Part shown: positions 1 to 6,579 of the stretch, in pieces
How positions within the stretch are numbered: the first letter of the stretch is position 1
Layout of the letters: the number at the start of each line of letters is the position of its first letter
Translations under genes and position numbers: made by a program
NCBI GenBank assembly: GCA_016234985.1
Contig: JACRNK010000139.1
Coordinates: forward strand, 1 to 15,118
Direction: 5' to 3'
Source: Deltaproteobacteria bacterium
GTDB lineage: Bacteria > Desulfobacterota > GWC2-55-46 > UBA9637
Length of the DNA stretch: 15,118 nt
Notes under the pieces: model-generated
Database searches by the model: none
What the model was told of the DNA's origin: nothing
What the model saw: the letters and a program-made list of their open reading frames with translations, nothing else

Positions 1-55
1 CCAATTTCTTATATTCTGCTGTTTCCAAAGCCCGTTGAATATATTCAAATAACAT
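1..55 (-). CDS. HicB-like antitoxin, N-terminal fragment cut by window edge
   Basis: Eighteen codons are visible, beginning MLFEYIQRALETAEYKKL and running off the left edge. The pattern M-L-x-E-Y-I-x-x-A-L-x-x-A-x-Y resembles the start of HicB-family antitoxins, which neutralise the HicA mRNA interferase and often autoregulate. A good ribosome-binding site (GAAGGGTGG) sits just before the ATG at 53-55, which supports the start. No HicA gene is seen upstream on the same strand, so a partner, if any, would lie beyond the window. The family call rests on a short N-terminal match only, so a generic small HicB-fold protein is equally possible. Confidence 0.5.
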   Translation of the reverse strand, partial: MLFEYIQRALETAEYKKL

Positions 56-255
56 GGCCACCCTTCTATAATTTTAATATTAGCTGATGTATTTATTTCT
101 TTCAAGGCGATTTTATAATCTGAATAAGAAAATAGGGGCAAACCTTCATTATTCGGTTATCAACATACCCTTCAAAGGCCATTCTTAGTTGTCTTGCCAA
201 TTGTTATCATTCTGTACATCATATCTAATATGAAGTTTGAAGGTTTGAGTCCTTT
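56..255. other. Intergenic stretch with possible decayed ORF
   Basis: This is a 200-base gap between tonB and the hicB-like start. On the minus strand two short open frames abut: one reads QLARQLRMAFEGYVDNR and the next, after a frame change near 148-152, reads NEGLPLFSYSDYKIALKEI. They could be the 3' end of a frameshifted gene, but I do not recognise the product. No clear terminator hairpin for tonB is visible here. Confidence 0.3.
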
Positions 256-915
256 TTACTCCAGCCTGAACCCGATATTTATATCCATGGCCATCTCTTT
301 ATTTTCCATCTCCTTTGGCCTTGGGCTAAACGGCGCTGCCTTCATAATTGCTTCGCACGCCGCTTTGTTTAATATGTCGCAATGGCACGGCCTGACCACC
401 TTAACGCCGATAACATTGCCGTCAGGCTTGATTACAAACTGGACGCCTACAACACCCTCATAACCCCTCTGTCTTGCCCAGCGGGGATAGAACTTAGCCT
501 TTTCTATCCTGCTCTTTACCATAGCCTCAAACAGATTGCTCTCATTGCCTGCGCCGGTTTTGTCATTATCTGAGAAATTGTTTTTTGCATTACTATCCTC
601 TTCAACATCGTTTGCTTTGATTGATGCGGCCGCCTCTTGCTGAACCACCGGCAATGGAGCATGGTCAACATGCGGAGTTTCGGTTGCAACTTTTTCTTCC
701 ATTTTTGAAGGTTGAACAGCCTCTGCCTTTTTAGTAATGGCGGCCTGTTTTGGCCTTTGTTGGACGCCTTTCTCTTCCTGATGTAGATGTATAAACTCAA
801 GAGGCGCAATATTCATAAATGCCTTTTTTGCCGGCTGATAAAAAACAGCCAGAGAAAAAAGCGCAATGCCATGAAATAAAACAGAAAGAATAAAAGGAGT
901 TTTTAGGCTGCTCAT
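256..915 (-). CDS. tonB: TonB-family energy transducer
   Basis: This 219-residue protein couples the ExbB-ExbD proton channel to an outer-membrane receptor. Residues about 7-26 form a single N-terminal membrane anchor. Residues 45-125 form a charged, low-complexity periplasmic linker with lysine, glutamate and some proline. Residues 128-219 match the TonB C-terminal domain, including YPRWARQRGYEGVVGVQF and the APFSPRP motif near 194-200. The start ATG overlaps the exbD stop (ATGA), so translation is likely coupled. It is the last gene of a receptor-propeller-exbB-exbD-tonB string and probably serves that receptor. It is odd in having C177, C179 (in RPCHCD) and C187 in the C-terminal domain, where small or polar residues are usual. 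The linker is less proline-rich than in enterobacterial TonB. Confidence 0.92.
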   Translation of the reverse strand: MSSLKTPFILSVLFHGIALFSLAVFYQPAKKAFMNIAPLEFIHLHQEEKGVQQRPKQAAITKKAEAVQPSKMEEKVATETPHVDHAPLPVVQQEAAASIKANDVEEDSNAKNNFSDNDKTGAGNESNLFEAMVKSRIEKAKFYPRWARQRGYEGVVGVQFVIKPDGNVIGVKVVRPCHCDILNKAACEAIMKAAPFSPRPKEMENKEMAMDINIGFRLE

Positions 916-1334
916 TGTTTTTTATCCTTCTGTTTTGTTGCTATTGCAAGTTTAGTCACCCCGGAAAGCTTTATCTCATCCATTACCTCTACAACTTTGC
1001 CGTGCAGAACTTCTTCGTCCGCATTGATGATTACCATAGTATCCGGATTAGCCGAAACCTCCGCAACAAGCGCGCCTCGCAGTTCCGGGATGCTTGTTTC
1101 TTTTTTATTGTTGAAATAAATTTTTCCATCCTTTGAAATAGTCACCGAGAGATTTTCTTTTATATCCTTCTTAACTGCGTCCGCCTTTGGCAGATTTACC
1201 TGCATGCCGCGCATAACAGTCATGGAAAGGGTAGCTATCATAAAAAAGACCAGAAGAAAGAACATGGTGTCAATCATCGGGATTATCTCGATGCGCGCCT
1301 TTTTCTTTGTTTTTGCAAATGACCGTATTTTCAA
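912..1334 (-). CDS. exbD: ExbD/TolR-type biopolymer transport protein
   Basis: This 140-residue inner-membrane protein forms the proton-conducting stator with ExbB and energises TonB. A short cytoplasmic N-terminus rich in lysine and arginine is followed by a single membrane helix (about 18-38). The helix carries the PMIDTMFFLLVFFM signature, with D22 in the position of the conserved proton-carrying aspartate of ExbD/TolR. Residues 45-140 form the periplasmic domain, with the typical NLPKA and SVTISKDGKIYFN segments. Its start overlaps the exbB stop by 4 nt and its stop overlaps the tonB start by 4 nt, so the three are translationally coupled. TolR is the alternative name, but linkage to tonB and a receptor, with no tol-pal genes here, favours ExbD. 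Confidence 0.94.
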   Translation of the reverse strand: MKIRSFAKTKKKARIEIIPMIDTMFFLLVFFMIATLSMTVMRGMQVNLPKADAVKKDIKENLSVTISKDGKIYFNNKKETSIPELRGALVAEVSANPDTMVIINADEEVLHGKVVEVMDEIKLSGVTKLAIATKQKDKKQ

Positions 1335-1927
1335 GAGCCTTTCTCCTGCTGCTGTCTTAAAATCATTTCAAGCCTTGTTGCGTAATGCTCCATCTCCTCA
1401 ACCGCCTTCTCAACCTTATTGAGAAAAAAGTTATATGGAACAAGCGTTATGATGGCAACGGTAAGACCTGTCGCCGTGGCGATGAGCGCCTCTGCCACGC
1501 CGCCTGTCACTGCATGCGGCTGGCCGAGTCCTGCGAGGCTCATCACATCAAACGACCGTATCATCCCGATTATAGTGCCAAGCAAACCGAGTAGCGGTGC
1601 AAGCGTTATTATTGTGTCCATTGCCGGGAGGTATTTTTTCATCCGCAATACTTCTTTTGTCGCTGCCGACTCCATTGCCAGACTTGCCGACGGCCCCCCG
1701 TTTGCAACCCCTGCGGCAAGCATTTGAATGAGAGAAGATTCGCTTGTCTTTTCAGCAAGCCCTTTTTCTCTGCCTGCCTCAACAAGTTTTAAAAACTCCT
1801 CAGCAGAAATTCCCTTTCGCTGTTTCAGCCAAAAGAGGCTTCGGTCTATGATGACAGCGAATGATATGACTGAACATATAATGAACGGCGCCATGACAAA
1901 ACCGCCTTTTGCTATGATTTCAAACAT
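1331..1927 (-). CDS. exbB: ExbB/TolQ/MotA-family proton channel protein
   Basis: This 198-residue polytopic inner-membrane protein is the proton-channel partner of ExbD. Membrane segments are visible at about 10-28, 105-126 and 146-168. Between the first and second lies a cytoplasmic loop with the family-typical LIQML and ESAATKEVLRMKKYLPAMDTI stretches. The hallmark LAPLLGLLGTIIGMIRSF (109-126) and the GVAEALIATATGLTVAI segment (143-159) are present. Length matches the short ExbB group. The start has an upstream GAGGTG, and the gene begins 18 nt after the BNR gene stop, within one transcription unit. ExbB rather than TolQ is chosen from context. Confidence 0.95.
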   Translation of the reverse strand: MFEIIAKGGFVMAPFIICSVISFAVIIDRSLFWLKQRKGISAEEFLKLVEAGREKGLAEKTSESSLIQMLAAGVANGGPSASLAMESAATKEVLRMKKYLPAMDTIITLAPLLGLLGTIIGMIRSFDVMSLAGLGQPHAVTGGVAEALIATATGLTVAIITLVPYNFFLNKVEKAVEEMEHYATRLEMILRQQQEKGS

Positions 1928-1945
1928 AATTACACCTCACCCTTA

Positions 1946-3169
1946 TCATTTCATTGTCCTGATTAGCGCCTTTGAAAACCTTATCTCATCGTATCCCCAT
2001 GCGGCATAAACAGTTCCGTCATCACCTGCTAATATCAGAGGTTCATAAGACCTTCTCACACCCTGGCTTAACTGCTCCGGTTTGGAAAACCCTTTTCCCT
2101 CCCGGTAGGACGCAAACATAATCTTGCTTAAAACAGGCGTCTTTTCCTCCCATACTAAATAGACTGTCCCATTCTTTTCAACAGTTAGTCTGGGATGGTC
2201 GGGGAAAATCCTTTCGCCTATCGGCAATATCTGTCTGGCTGAAAATGTTTTGCCGCCATCCTTTGAGGCGGAAAGATAAATACTTGGCAGGCCGTCGCTT
2301 CCTTCCGTATACCATGTGTAATAAAGGATGCCCTTCTCATCAATATCCATTGACGGCCCTCTATGAGGACAGCCCTGAATAGCCCACCGGTCCTGGCTCA
2401 CCACAACCGGTTCTTTAAATGTTTTGCCATTATCCGCCGAGCCGGCTACTGCCATGTCGCGCATGTCTCCTTCAAAAACCTTTCGCCATGAAACATACAC
2501 AGCGCCATTTGCGCCTGATGTTATGGCTGTTCTGCAGCATGGGCAGGCATTGCCGTCCAGCTTGATGTTTTTTTCAAATGTCTTTCCTCCGTCTGCAGAA
2601 CTGGCAAAGTATGCGGATGAGACGCCCGGTTTTTTCTCTCTTCCGTCAAGCCATGCAACAAAGACAGTTCCGTTTTTGCCGGTGGCAATGGATTCAAACC
2701 CTCTGGAGCTGGGTGTCGTATTATCATTCACTGCTACGGACGGAGAAAATGTCTTTCCGCCGTCCGTAGAAAATGTAAATCTTATGTCTGCCGCAAATTC
2801 ACCGCCTTCACGGGGGCTTGTCCACGTAACGTAGATTTCACCCTTTGTCCCCACAGTTAGACCAGGGCTTTGGTGGATTCCGTTGGCAGGAGAGGCTGCG
2901 TCATTCACTTTTACCGGCGCAATCAGAGTTTTGCCGTCCGCTGATAATGTTGTGATATACACATCGCCTTCCTCTCTGATATAAGAAATGAATATCTTTC
3001 CGTCATACGCTGCCACAGCAGGCGGCGACACCTTTTTGTCAGGGTGGCTTATGCCGAAGGGAACGGCAAAAGAGCCATCCCCTCCCTGACAATCCGCATA
3101 ACTTGCCAACAGCAGAACAGCGGCAAATATTGCCTTCGTAATTCGTAATTCGTAATTCGTAATTTTCAT
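1946..3169 (-). CDS. Exported Asp-box (BNR) beta-propeller protein with CxCC motif
   Basis: This 407-residue exported protein has a signal peptide in about residues 1-25. Four Asp-box repeats (STDGGKTF 134-141, SADGGKTF 191-198, SADNGKTF 244-251, SKDGGKTF 302-309) indicate a sialidase-type beta-propeller fold. Databases often label such proteins exo-alpha-sialidase, but I see no RIP motif, so enzyme activity is not supported. C209-P-C-C212 and GCPH (C267, H269) form a possible metal or thiol site. It lies 4 nt downstream of the receptor and 18 nt upstream of exbB, so a role in handling the receptor's substrate is inferred. Immediately after the start are four perfect copies of a 7-bp repeat that encode part of the signal-peptide n-region. 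A change of one copy would shift the frame. Confidence 0.85.
   Translation of the reverse strand: MKITNYELRITKAIFAAVLLLASYADCQGGDGSFAVPFGISHPDKKVSPPAVAAYDGKIFISYIREEGDVYITTLSADGKTLIAPVKVNDAASPANGIHQSPGLTVGTKGEIYVTWTSPREGGEFAADIRFTFSTDGGKTFSPSVAVNDNTTPSSRGFESIATGKNGTVFVAWLDGREKKPGVSSAYFASSADGGKTFEKNIKLDGNACPCCRTAITSGANGAVYVSWRKVFEGDMRDMAVAGSADNGKTFKEPVVVSQDRWAIQGCPHRGPSMDIDEKGILYYTWYTEGSDGLPSIYLSASKDGGKTFSARQILPIGERIFPDHPRLTVEKNGTVYLVWEEKTPVLSKIMFASYREGKGFSKPEQLSQGVRRSYEPLILAGDDGTVYAAWGYDEIRFSKALIRTMK
3136..3163 (-). repeat. Heptanucleotide tandem repeat, 4 copies, inside coding start
   Basis: Four perfect copies of TCGTAAT (ATTACGA on the coding strand) begin two codons after the start of the BNR gene. 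They encode the hydrophilic residues before the hydrophobic core of the signal peptide. Because 7 is not a multiple of 3, loss or gain of one or two units would put the gene out of frame. The unit resembles heptamer repeats that recur in other bacterial genomes. Confidence 0.95.
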
Positions 3170-3173
3170 TTAT

Positions 3174-5267
3174 CTAATTCCCCCAGTTGTAAACAACTCC
3201 TGTGAAAAATGTTTGCGGCTGGCCTGATGCATATTGAGCGGATTGCCCTGATGATTTTGACACCCTTTCGGCATAATCTTCATCGGCAATATTTGTCGCC
3301 TTTGCATAGATTTCCCAGGAGGGGTTAAATTTATAAGACGCCCTGGCATTTAATAAATCATGCCCGTCATACTTTTCAGTATTTGCGTCATCAAGCCAGT
3401 AGCTTCCAAGCTTTACCCATTCAAGTTCAACCCTGCCGCCGTTAAAAATAGAAGGCGCATAGTATAAGCGGGTATTTGCAATCCGTCTCGGCGCAACAGG
3501 TATTTCCTTGCCGCTGTAATCTACAGTTGGAGAGACCCTGTATTCCTCATATGTGTGCTTTGCATAAGAATAACTGACATCCAGTCCAACATCTTTTATC
3601 GGCTTTATGCCAAGCGCTATTTCAATGCCTTTATGCTCTGTCTTGCCTGCGTTAAGGCTCTGGGTAGTTGATGCGGTAGGCTTGTATGAAACAATATCAT
3701 CTTGTTTCTGCATCAGGTAAACAGATGCGTCAAATGTTAAGCGATTATCTAAAAATCCTGTCTTTACCCCTGTTTCATAACTATCAATCTTTATTGGTTT
3801 TAAATTCACTGCTGTTGAAGCAGTGCCGTTGCTGCCTCTGAATAAATTGCCCGATGATGGCACACGGAAACCGTGATTGTATGAAACGAATGCGCTTATG
3901 TCCTTTGTAAATGAATAGGTTAAGCCGGCTTTTGGGCTTACATGGCTGAACGATCTTTCAGTGGACTCAGGCCTGTTTGCATTAGCTGCAAGGCGGGTTT
4001 CGTAGTCATACGACATATCATCATAACGGGCGCCAATGGTTAATCTCAGATTTTCAAGCGGAGACACTTCTGTATGCAGATAAGGAGAAATGCCTGTGAA
4101 TGTTGCGTCAAAATCATAATTATTGGTTGTAGATGTATCGTATGAATAGGATGTGTATTTAAGGGTTGCGGCATCCCTGGCAACGATGGTTCTCCTTTCA
4201 AAATACTCGCCGGGGCTGTAATCAAGGTCAACTCCGAGTATAAATCTTGTTCTCATCGGCTCAAAATCATAACGATATTTTGCAAGGAATCCAAAAGACT
4301 GAAACTTTGTTTCAGAGTGATAACCCCTGTAGTTATTCCCGCCGATGTTAAATATTCCCCATCCTGGATGGAGGTCCATCTCGTTATGTCTGTAGTATGG
4401 GATAACGCTTAAAAGCCCTTTTCCGCCATGTGTTTCTTTTTCAACATCAATGGATAATCTGAACGCATCAACCTTTCTATGGTTAAATGTTGAATAATCA
4501 TACCAGGGTCTTTGTTCAAAGTCGGTTCTTGACAGAGCAGATGCCGCTTCTTCCGCGTCAATGTGCGAATATGCAATAACGGTCTTTGCGCTTAAGGTTG
4601 CATCTAACATGTAATCATGGCGAACAGTTGCAGACTGACGGTCATATTCTGTTTCTTCCCTCCAGCCGTCTGAATGCGTATTGTTCAAGTCAAGGCGGAA
4701 GCCATGGCTCCCCCATGTGTTGCTGCCGCTTAGCAGCAGCCGATACCAGCCGTATTGGCCAACTTCAGGGTTTATCTCTATCTCCGGTGTTAGAGACGAA
4801 GGTCTTGTCATAACATTTATTGTTCCGCCTATTGCGTCGCTTCCATATAACGCAGTTCCCGGTCCTTTCATTACCTCTATTCTGTCTGCGCCCGGCAGAT
4901 TTACCTCATAAAGCGCATTGTGATTAAAAAAACCTGTTGACCTCACCGGTATGCCGTCTTCAAGGTACAGATAAACAGGGTTTGTTGTAAGAGGCTGACG
5001 AATGGCGGTTATATGCCCTTCGCCTGCGGTTGAGGTTATCCATGCGCCCGGCACTCTATTCACTGCTTCTTTTGGGTGGGATGGTTTTATGTCCTTAATC
5101 TCTTTACCCTTTACAACGCCGATTGTCTGCGGAACCTCTTTTGCCGACTCCGCCTCACGCGTGCCTGTAACAACAACATCCTCTAATTTTGTGGTTTCCC
5201 TATCTTCGCTAAAAGCTGCAAATGGAAATGAAACAAGAAACAGAAGCGCATATATCAACCTTTTCAT
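3174..5267 (-). CDS. TonB-dependent outer-membrane receptor
   Basis: This 697-residue receptor imports a scarce substrate across the outer membrane using TonB energy. A signal peptide (about 1-20) is followed by a TonB box (EDVVVTGT, 29-36). The plug domain is at about 42-156, with the RIEVMKGPGTALYGSDAIGGTIN signature near 129-151. The remainder is a 22-strand-type barrel with alternating aromatic residues, for example GARYDDMSYDYETRL, and the late motif YAKATNIADEDYAE. The start has a good AAAGGAG site. The final strand ends VVYNWGN rather than on the usual aromatic residue. The substrate is not readable from sequence. Overall style resembles BtuB/CirA/FecA-like receptors. Neighbouring SmbP-like and cysteine-motif proteins suggest a metal or metal complex, which is inference. 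Confidence 0.95.
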   Translation of the reverse strand: MKRLIYALLFLVSFPFAAFSEDRETTKLEDVVVTGTREAESAKEVPQTIGVVKGKEIKDIKPSHPKEAVNRVPGAWITSTAGEGHITAIRQPLTTNPVYLYLEDGIPVRSTGFFNHNALYEVNLPGADRIEVMKGPGTALYGSDAIGGTINVMTRPSSLTPEIEINPEVGQYGWYRLLLSGSNTWGSHGFRLDLNNTHSDGWREETEYDRQSATVRHDYMLDATLSAKTVIAYSHIDAEEAASALSRTDFEQRPWYDYSTFNHRKVDAFRLSIDVEKETHGGKGLLSVIPYYRHNEMDLHPGWGIFNIGGNNYRGYHSETKFQSFGFLAKYRYDFEPMRTRFILGVDLDYSPGEYFERRTIVARDAATLKYTSYSYDTSTTNNYDFDATFTGISPYLHTEVSPLENLRLTIGARYDDMSYDYETRLAANANRPESTERSFSHVSPKAGLTYSFTKDISAFVSYNHGFRVPSSGNLFRGSNGTASTAVNLKPIKIDSYETGVKTGFLDNRLTFDASVYLMQKQDDIVSYKPTASTTQSLNAGKTEHKGIEIALGIKPIKDVGLDVSYSYAKHTYEEYRVSPTVDYSGKEIPVAPRRIANTRLYYAPSIFNGGRVELEWVKLGSYWLDDANTEKYDGHDLLNARASYKFNPSWEIYAKATNIADEDYAERVSKSSGQSAQYASGQPQTFFTGVVYNWGN

Positions 5268-5303
5268 TGAAGTCTCCTTTATTTATTATTTTAGAAAACC
5301 AGC

Positions 5304-5327
5304 GGCGGACATTTTGCAATGTCCGCC
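5304..5327 (-). terminator. Hairpin between smbP-like gene and receptor gene
   Basis: A perfect 10-bp stem (GGCGGACATT paired with AATGTCCGCC) has a 4-nt loop, TTGC. On the minus strand it lies 16 nt after the smbP-like stop and is followed by a broken T-rich stretch (GGTTTTC), then the receptor RBS. It could be a leaky terminator or processing hairpin that sets high smbP and lower receptor expression. It is nearly the same hairpin as the one at 5704-5731. Confidence 0.5.
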
Positions 5328-5343
5328 CGGTCAACAAGTAGAT

Positions 5344-5667
5344 TTACTTTTTCTTTGGCGCTGTCTTTTCAGAAGTCTTTTCCGCATGAGCTATAGCTTC
5401 CTCTGCGTGCTTGATTGCCTCTTTTGCGTGTTCAATGGCCTCTTTTGCATGGGAGTCGCCGCCTGCTGCAATAGACTCCTCAAGGTGCTTTATAGCCTCC
5501 TTCACATGCTCTATCCCTTCCTTTGCATGTTTTACCCCTTCGCCGGCATGTTCTTTTGCGCTCTGGGCATGTTCACTATGGTCCTCGGCATAAACCGTGC
5601 CTGCATTAAATGCAGATGCAGCGAAAAACAGCGATACAAGCATTACGGAAAATATTGTCCTTTTCAT
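5344..5667 (-). CDS. smbP: SmbP-like periplasmic small metal-binding protein (His heptads)
   Basis: This 107-residue protein has a signal peptide (about 1-27, ending VYA-ED). The mature chain is almost entirely a seven-residue repeat of the form H-A-K-E-A-I-E. Histidines occur at 33, 40, 47, 54 and 61, then at 73, 80, 87 and 94. The two runs are separated by a glycine turn (AAGGDS, 67-72), which suggests two amphipathic helices packed as a hairpin with one histidine-lined face. This matches SmbP, the periplasmic copper-binding small protein known from Nitrosomonas. It is cysteine-free and ends in a lysine-rich tail. A strong GGAGGT site precedes the ATG. It is placed directly upstream of the receptor gene and between two matching hairpins, so it may buffer or deliver metal for that system. 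The metal specificity is inferred. Confidence 0.85.
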   Translation of the reverse strand: MKRTIFSVMLVSLFFAASAFNAGTVYAEDHSEHAQSAKEHAGEGVKHAKEGIEHVKEAIKHLEESIAAGGDSHAKEAIEHAKEAIKHAEEAIAHAEKTSEKTAPKKK

Positions 5668-5703
5668 TGTCTTTACCTCCTCGTTTTTTAGTTTTTAAAA
5701 CCC

Positions 5704-5731
5704 AGGGCGGACATTGCAAGATGTCCGCCCT
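5704..5731 (-). terminator. Hairpin between 79-residue gene and smbP-like gene
   Basis: A perfect 11-bp stem (AGGGCGGACAT with ATGTCCGCCCT) encloses a 6-nt loop. On the minus strand it starts 13 nt after the preceding stop and is followed by GGGTTTTAAAAAC. It is a plausible weak intrinsic terminator or mRNA-stabilising hairpin 36 nt before the smbP-like start. Stem and loop sequence match the hairpin at 5304-5327. Confidence 0.55.
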
Positions 5732-5744
5732 GTCAGGCATTGCG

Positions 5745-5984
5745 TCAGCCATTCAGCAATATCTTGACTGCTGCCCTCTTGCTATTTATGCCGTTTATGT
5801 ATTCTTCCCTGCTTATCTCTTTAATCAGCTTGATGGCAAGGGATGTCTCTTTTCTCTTTACGCCAGGCATTGCCCTTGCCTTCTGAAGAATTGCCAATGG
5901 ATTGCTGCCCTTGATGAACCAGACTTTTTCATATCCATTGCCTGCGCCCATGTGGCCGCACTCTATGATTAGCTTGTAAAACAT
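5745..5984 (-). CDS. Conserved-looking small protein of unknown function (79 aa)
   Basis: The open frame extends to 6032, but I place the start at the ATG at 5982-5984, because GGGAGG lies 6 nt before it and the longer version would begin inside a palindromic repeat. The product is MFYKLIIECGHMGAGNGYEK..., ending KRAAVKILLNG. It is cytoplasmic by appearance, with no signal peptide or membrane segment. A short beta-like start is followed by an ECGHMGAGN motif, a WFIKG segment, then basic helical stretches (AILQKARAMPGVKRKETSLAIKLI). I do not recognise a named family. It lies upstream of the smbP-like gene on the same strand, separated by a terminator-like hairpin, so cotranscription is uncertain. 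Confidence 0.7.
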   Translation of the reverse strand: MFYKLIIECGHMGAGNGYEKVWFIKGSNPLAILQKARAMPGVKRKETSLAIKLIKEISREEYINGINSKRAAVKILLNG

Positions 5985-6025
5985 GAAAGACCTCCCGGAA
6001 AAATAGAGGATAGCACTTACAAAAT

Positions 6026-6101
6026 TTGTCATTCCCGCATGGTTTAAGCGGGAATCTGGTGTTTAAACCATATCCCCGATAAAATCTTTCGGGGATGACA
6101 A
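6026..6101. repeat. 76-bp palindromic element with 7-bp terminal inverted repeats
   Basis: Perfect termini TTGTCAT (6026-6032) and ATGACAA (6095-6101) enclose two perfect 8-bp hairpins: ATTCCCGC/GCGGGAAT (6031-6055) and ATCCCCGA/TCGGGGAT (6072-6096). Each hairpin has a 9-nt loop. A further 9-bp pairing of 6039-6047 with 6063-6071 is possible and competes with the first hairpin loop. The architecture resembles REP/MITE-type noncoding repeats. It lies just upstream of the 79-residue gene. Confidence 0.7.
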
Positions 6102-6110
6102 GTAGTCGTA

Positions 6111-6132
6111 GGTTGATTTGGTTTTATCAACC
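6111..6132. other. Small hairpin downstream of His/Met/Cys-rich gene
   Basis: GGTTGAT pairs with ATCAACC (7 bp, 8-nt loop). It lies 51 nt beyond the minus-strand stop at 6184 but lacks a T-run on that strand, so it is a weak terminator candidate at best. Confidence 0.3.
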
Positions 6133-6183
6133 CAACGATTTTTGCTAGTTCTCTTTTAGGTTGTAGATGTGGATGTGAAAAAA

Positions 6184-6579
6184 TCAGGAGATGAGCTTGG
6201 GTGGTCCTTCTAATGGAGAGGTTTCTTTACTTAAAAATATAATGCCTTGCGAATGGATTCTTGAAACTATGCCCATATAAGCCGTTACATCCAAAGTTGC
6301 GCCTGCAGAGGTAAATTCAAAACCGACGGATGCTGCCTGGTCTGCCGAGCAATCGCACTTTATGGATGATTGAGGCATTGCGCGATGAGAGGTGTTATGG
6401 TCAGCATTATGTTCAAGCGGACACATCTCGCCCTGCGCCGTCTCATGTTTTGCCGTTTTATGAGATACGTGGGCGCCAGCCATATCGCCGTGTCCTGCCA
6501 AGCACAATGATTGGCAAATCATATCCATATTCATGGCAAGCACGGCGAAAAGCAGAACTATTGCAAAAAATCTTTTCAT
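6184..6579 (-). CDS. Exported His/Met/Cys-rich protein, copy A (putative metal binder)
   Basis: This 131-residue protein has a hydrophobic N-terminal export segment (about 4-16). A Met/Cys segment (MNMDMICQSLCLAGHGDM, 16-33) and a His/Met-rich region (about 33-70) with many H and M residues follow. Next come a KCDCSADQAAS motif (C75, C77) and an invariant tail LEGPPKLIS. Soft-metal ligands in this density suggest copper or similar metal binding in the periplasm or on a membrane surface, which is inference. I do not recognise a named family. It starts directly after the TlpA-like stop, so it is cotranscribed. Copy B at 8271-8663 has nearly the same N-terminus, CDC motif and tail but a diverged His/Met region. 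The similarity continues about 20 bp beyond the stop codons, a clear duplication. Confidence 0.85.
   Translation of the reverse strand: MKRFFAIVLLFAVLAMNMDMICQSLCLAGHGDMAGAHVSHKTAKHETAQGEMCPLEHNADHNTSHRAMPQSSIKCDCSADQAASVGFEFTSAGATLDVTAYMGIVSRIHSQGIIFLSKETSPLEGPPKLIS

Noticed and set aside
1946..3169. Sialidase enzyme activity for the Asp-box protein
   Set aside because: Asp boxes mark only the propeller fold; no RIP motif was recognised and the operon context is transport rather than glycan degradation.
5745..6032. Longer start for the 79-residue protein at 6032
   Set aside because: The ATG at 6032 lies inside the terminal repeat of the 76-bp element and lacks a ribosome-binding site; the ATG at 5984 has GGGAGG.
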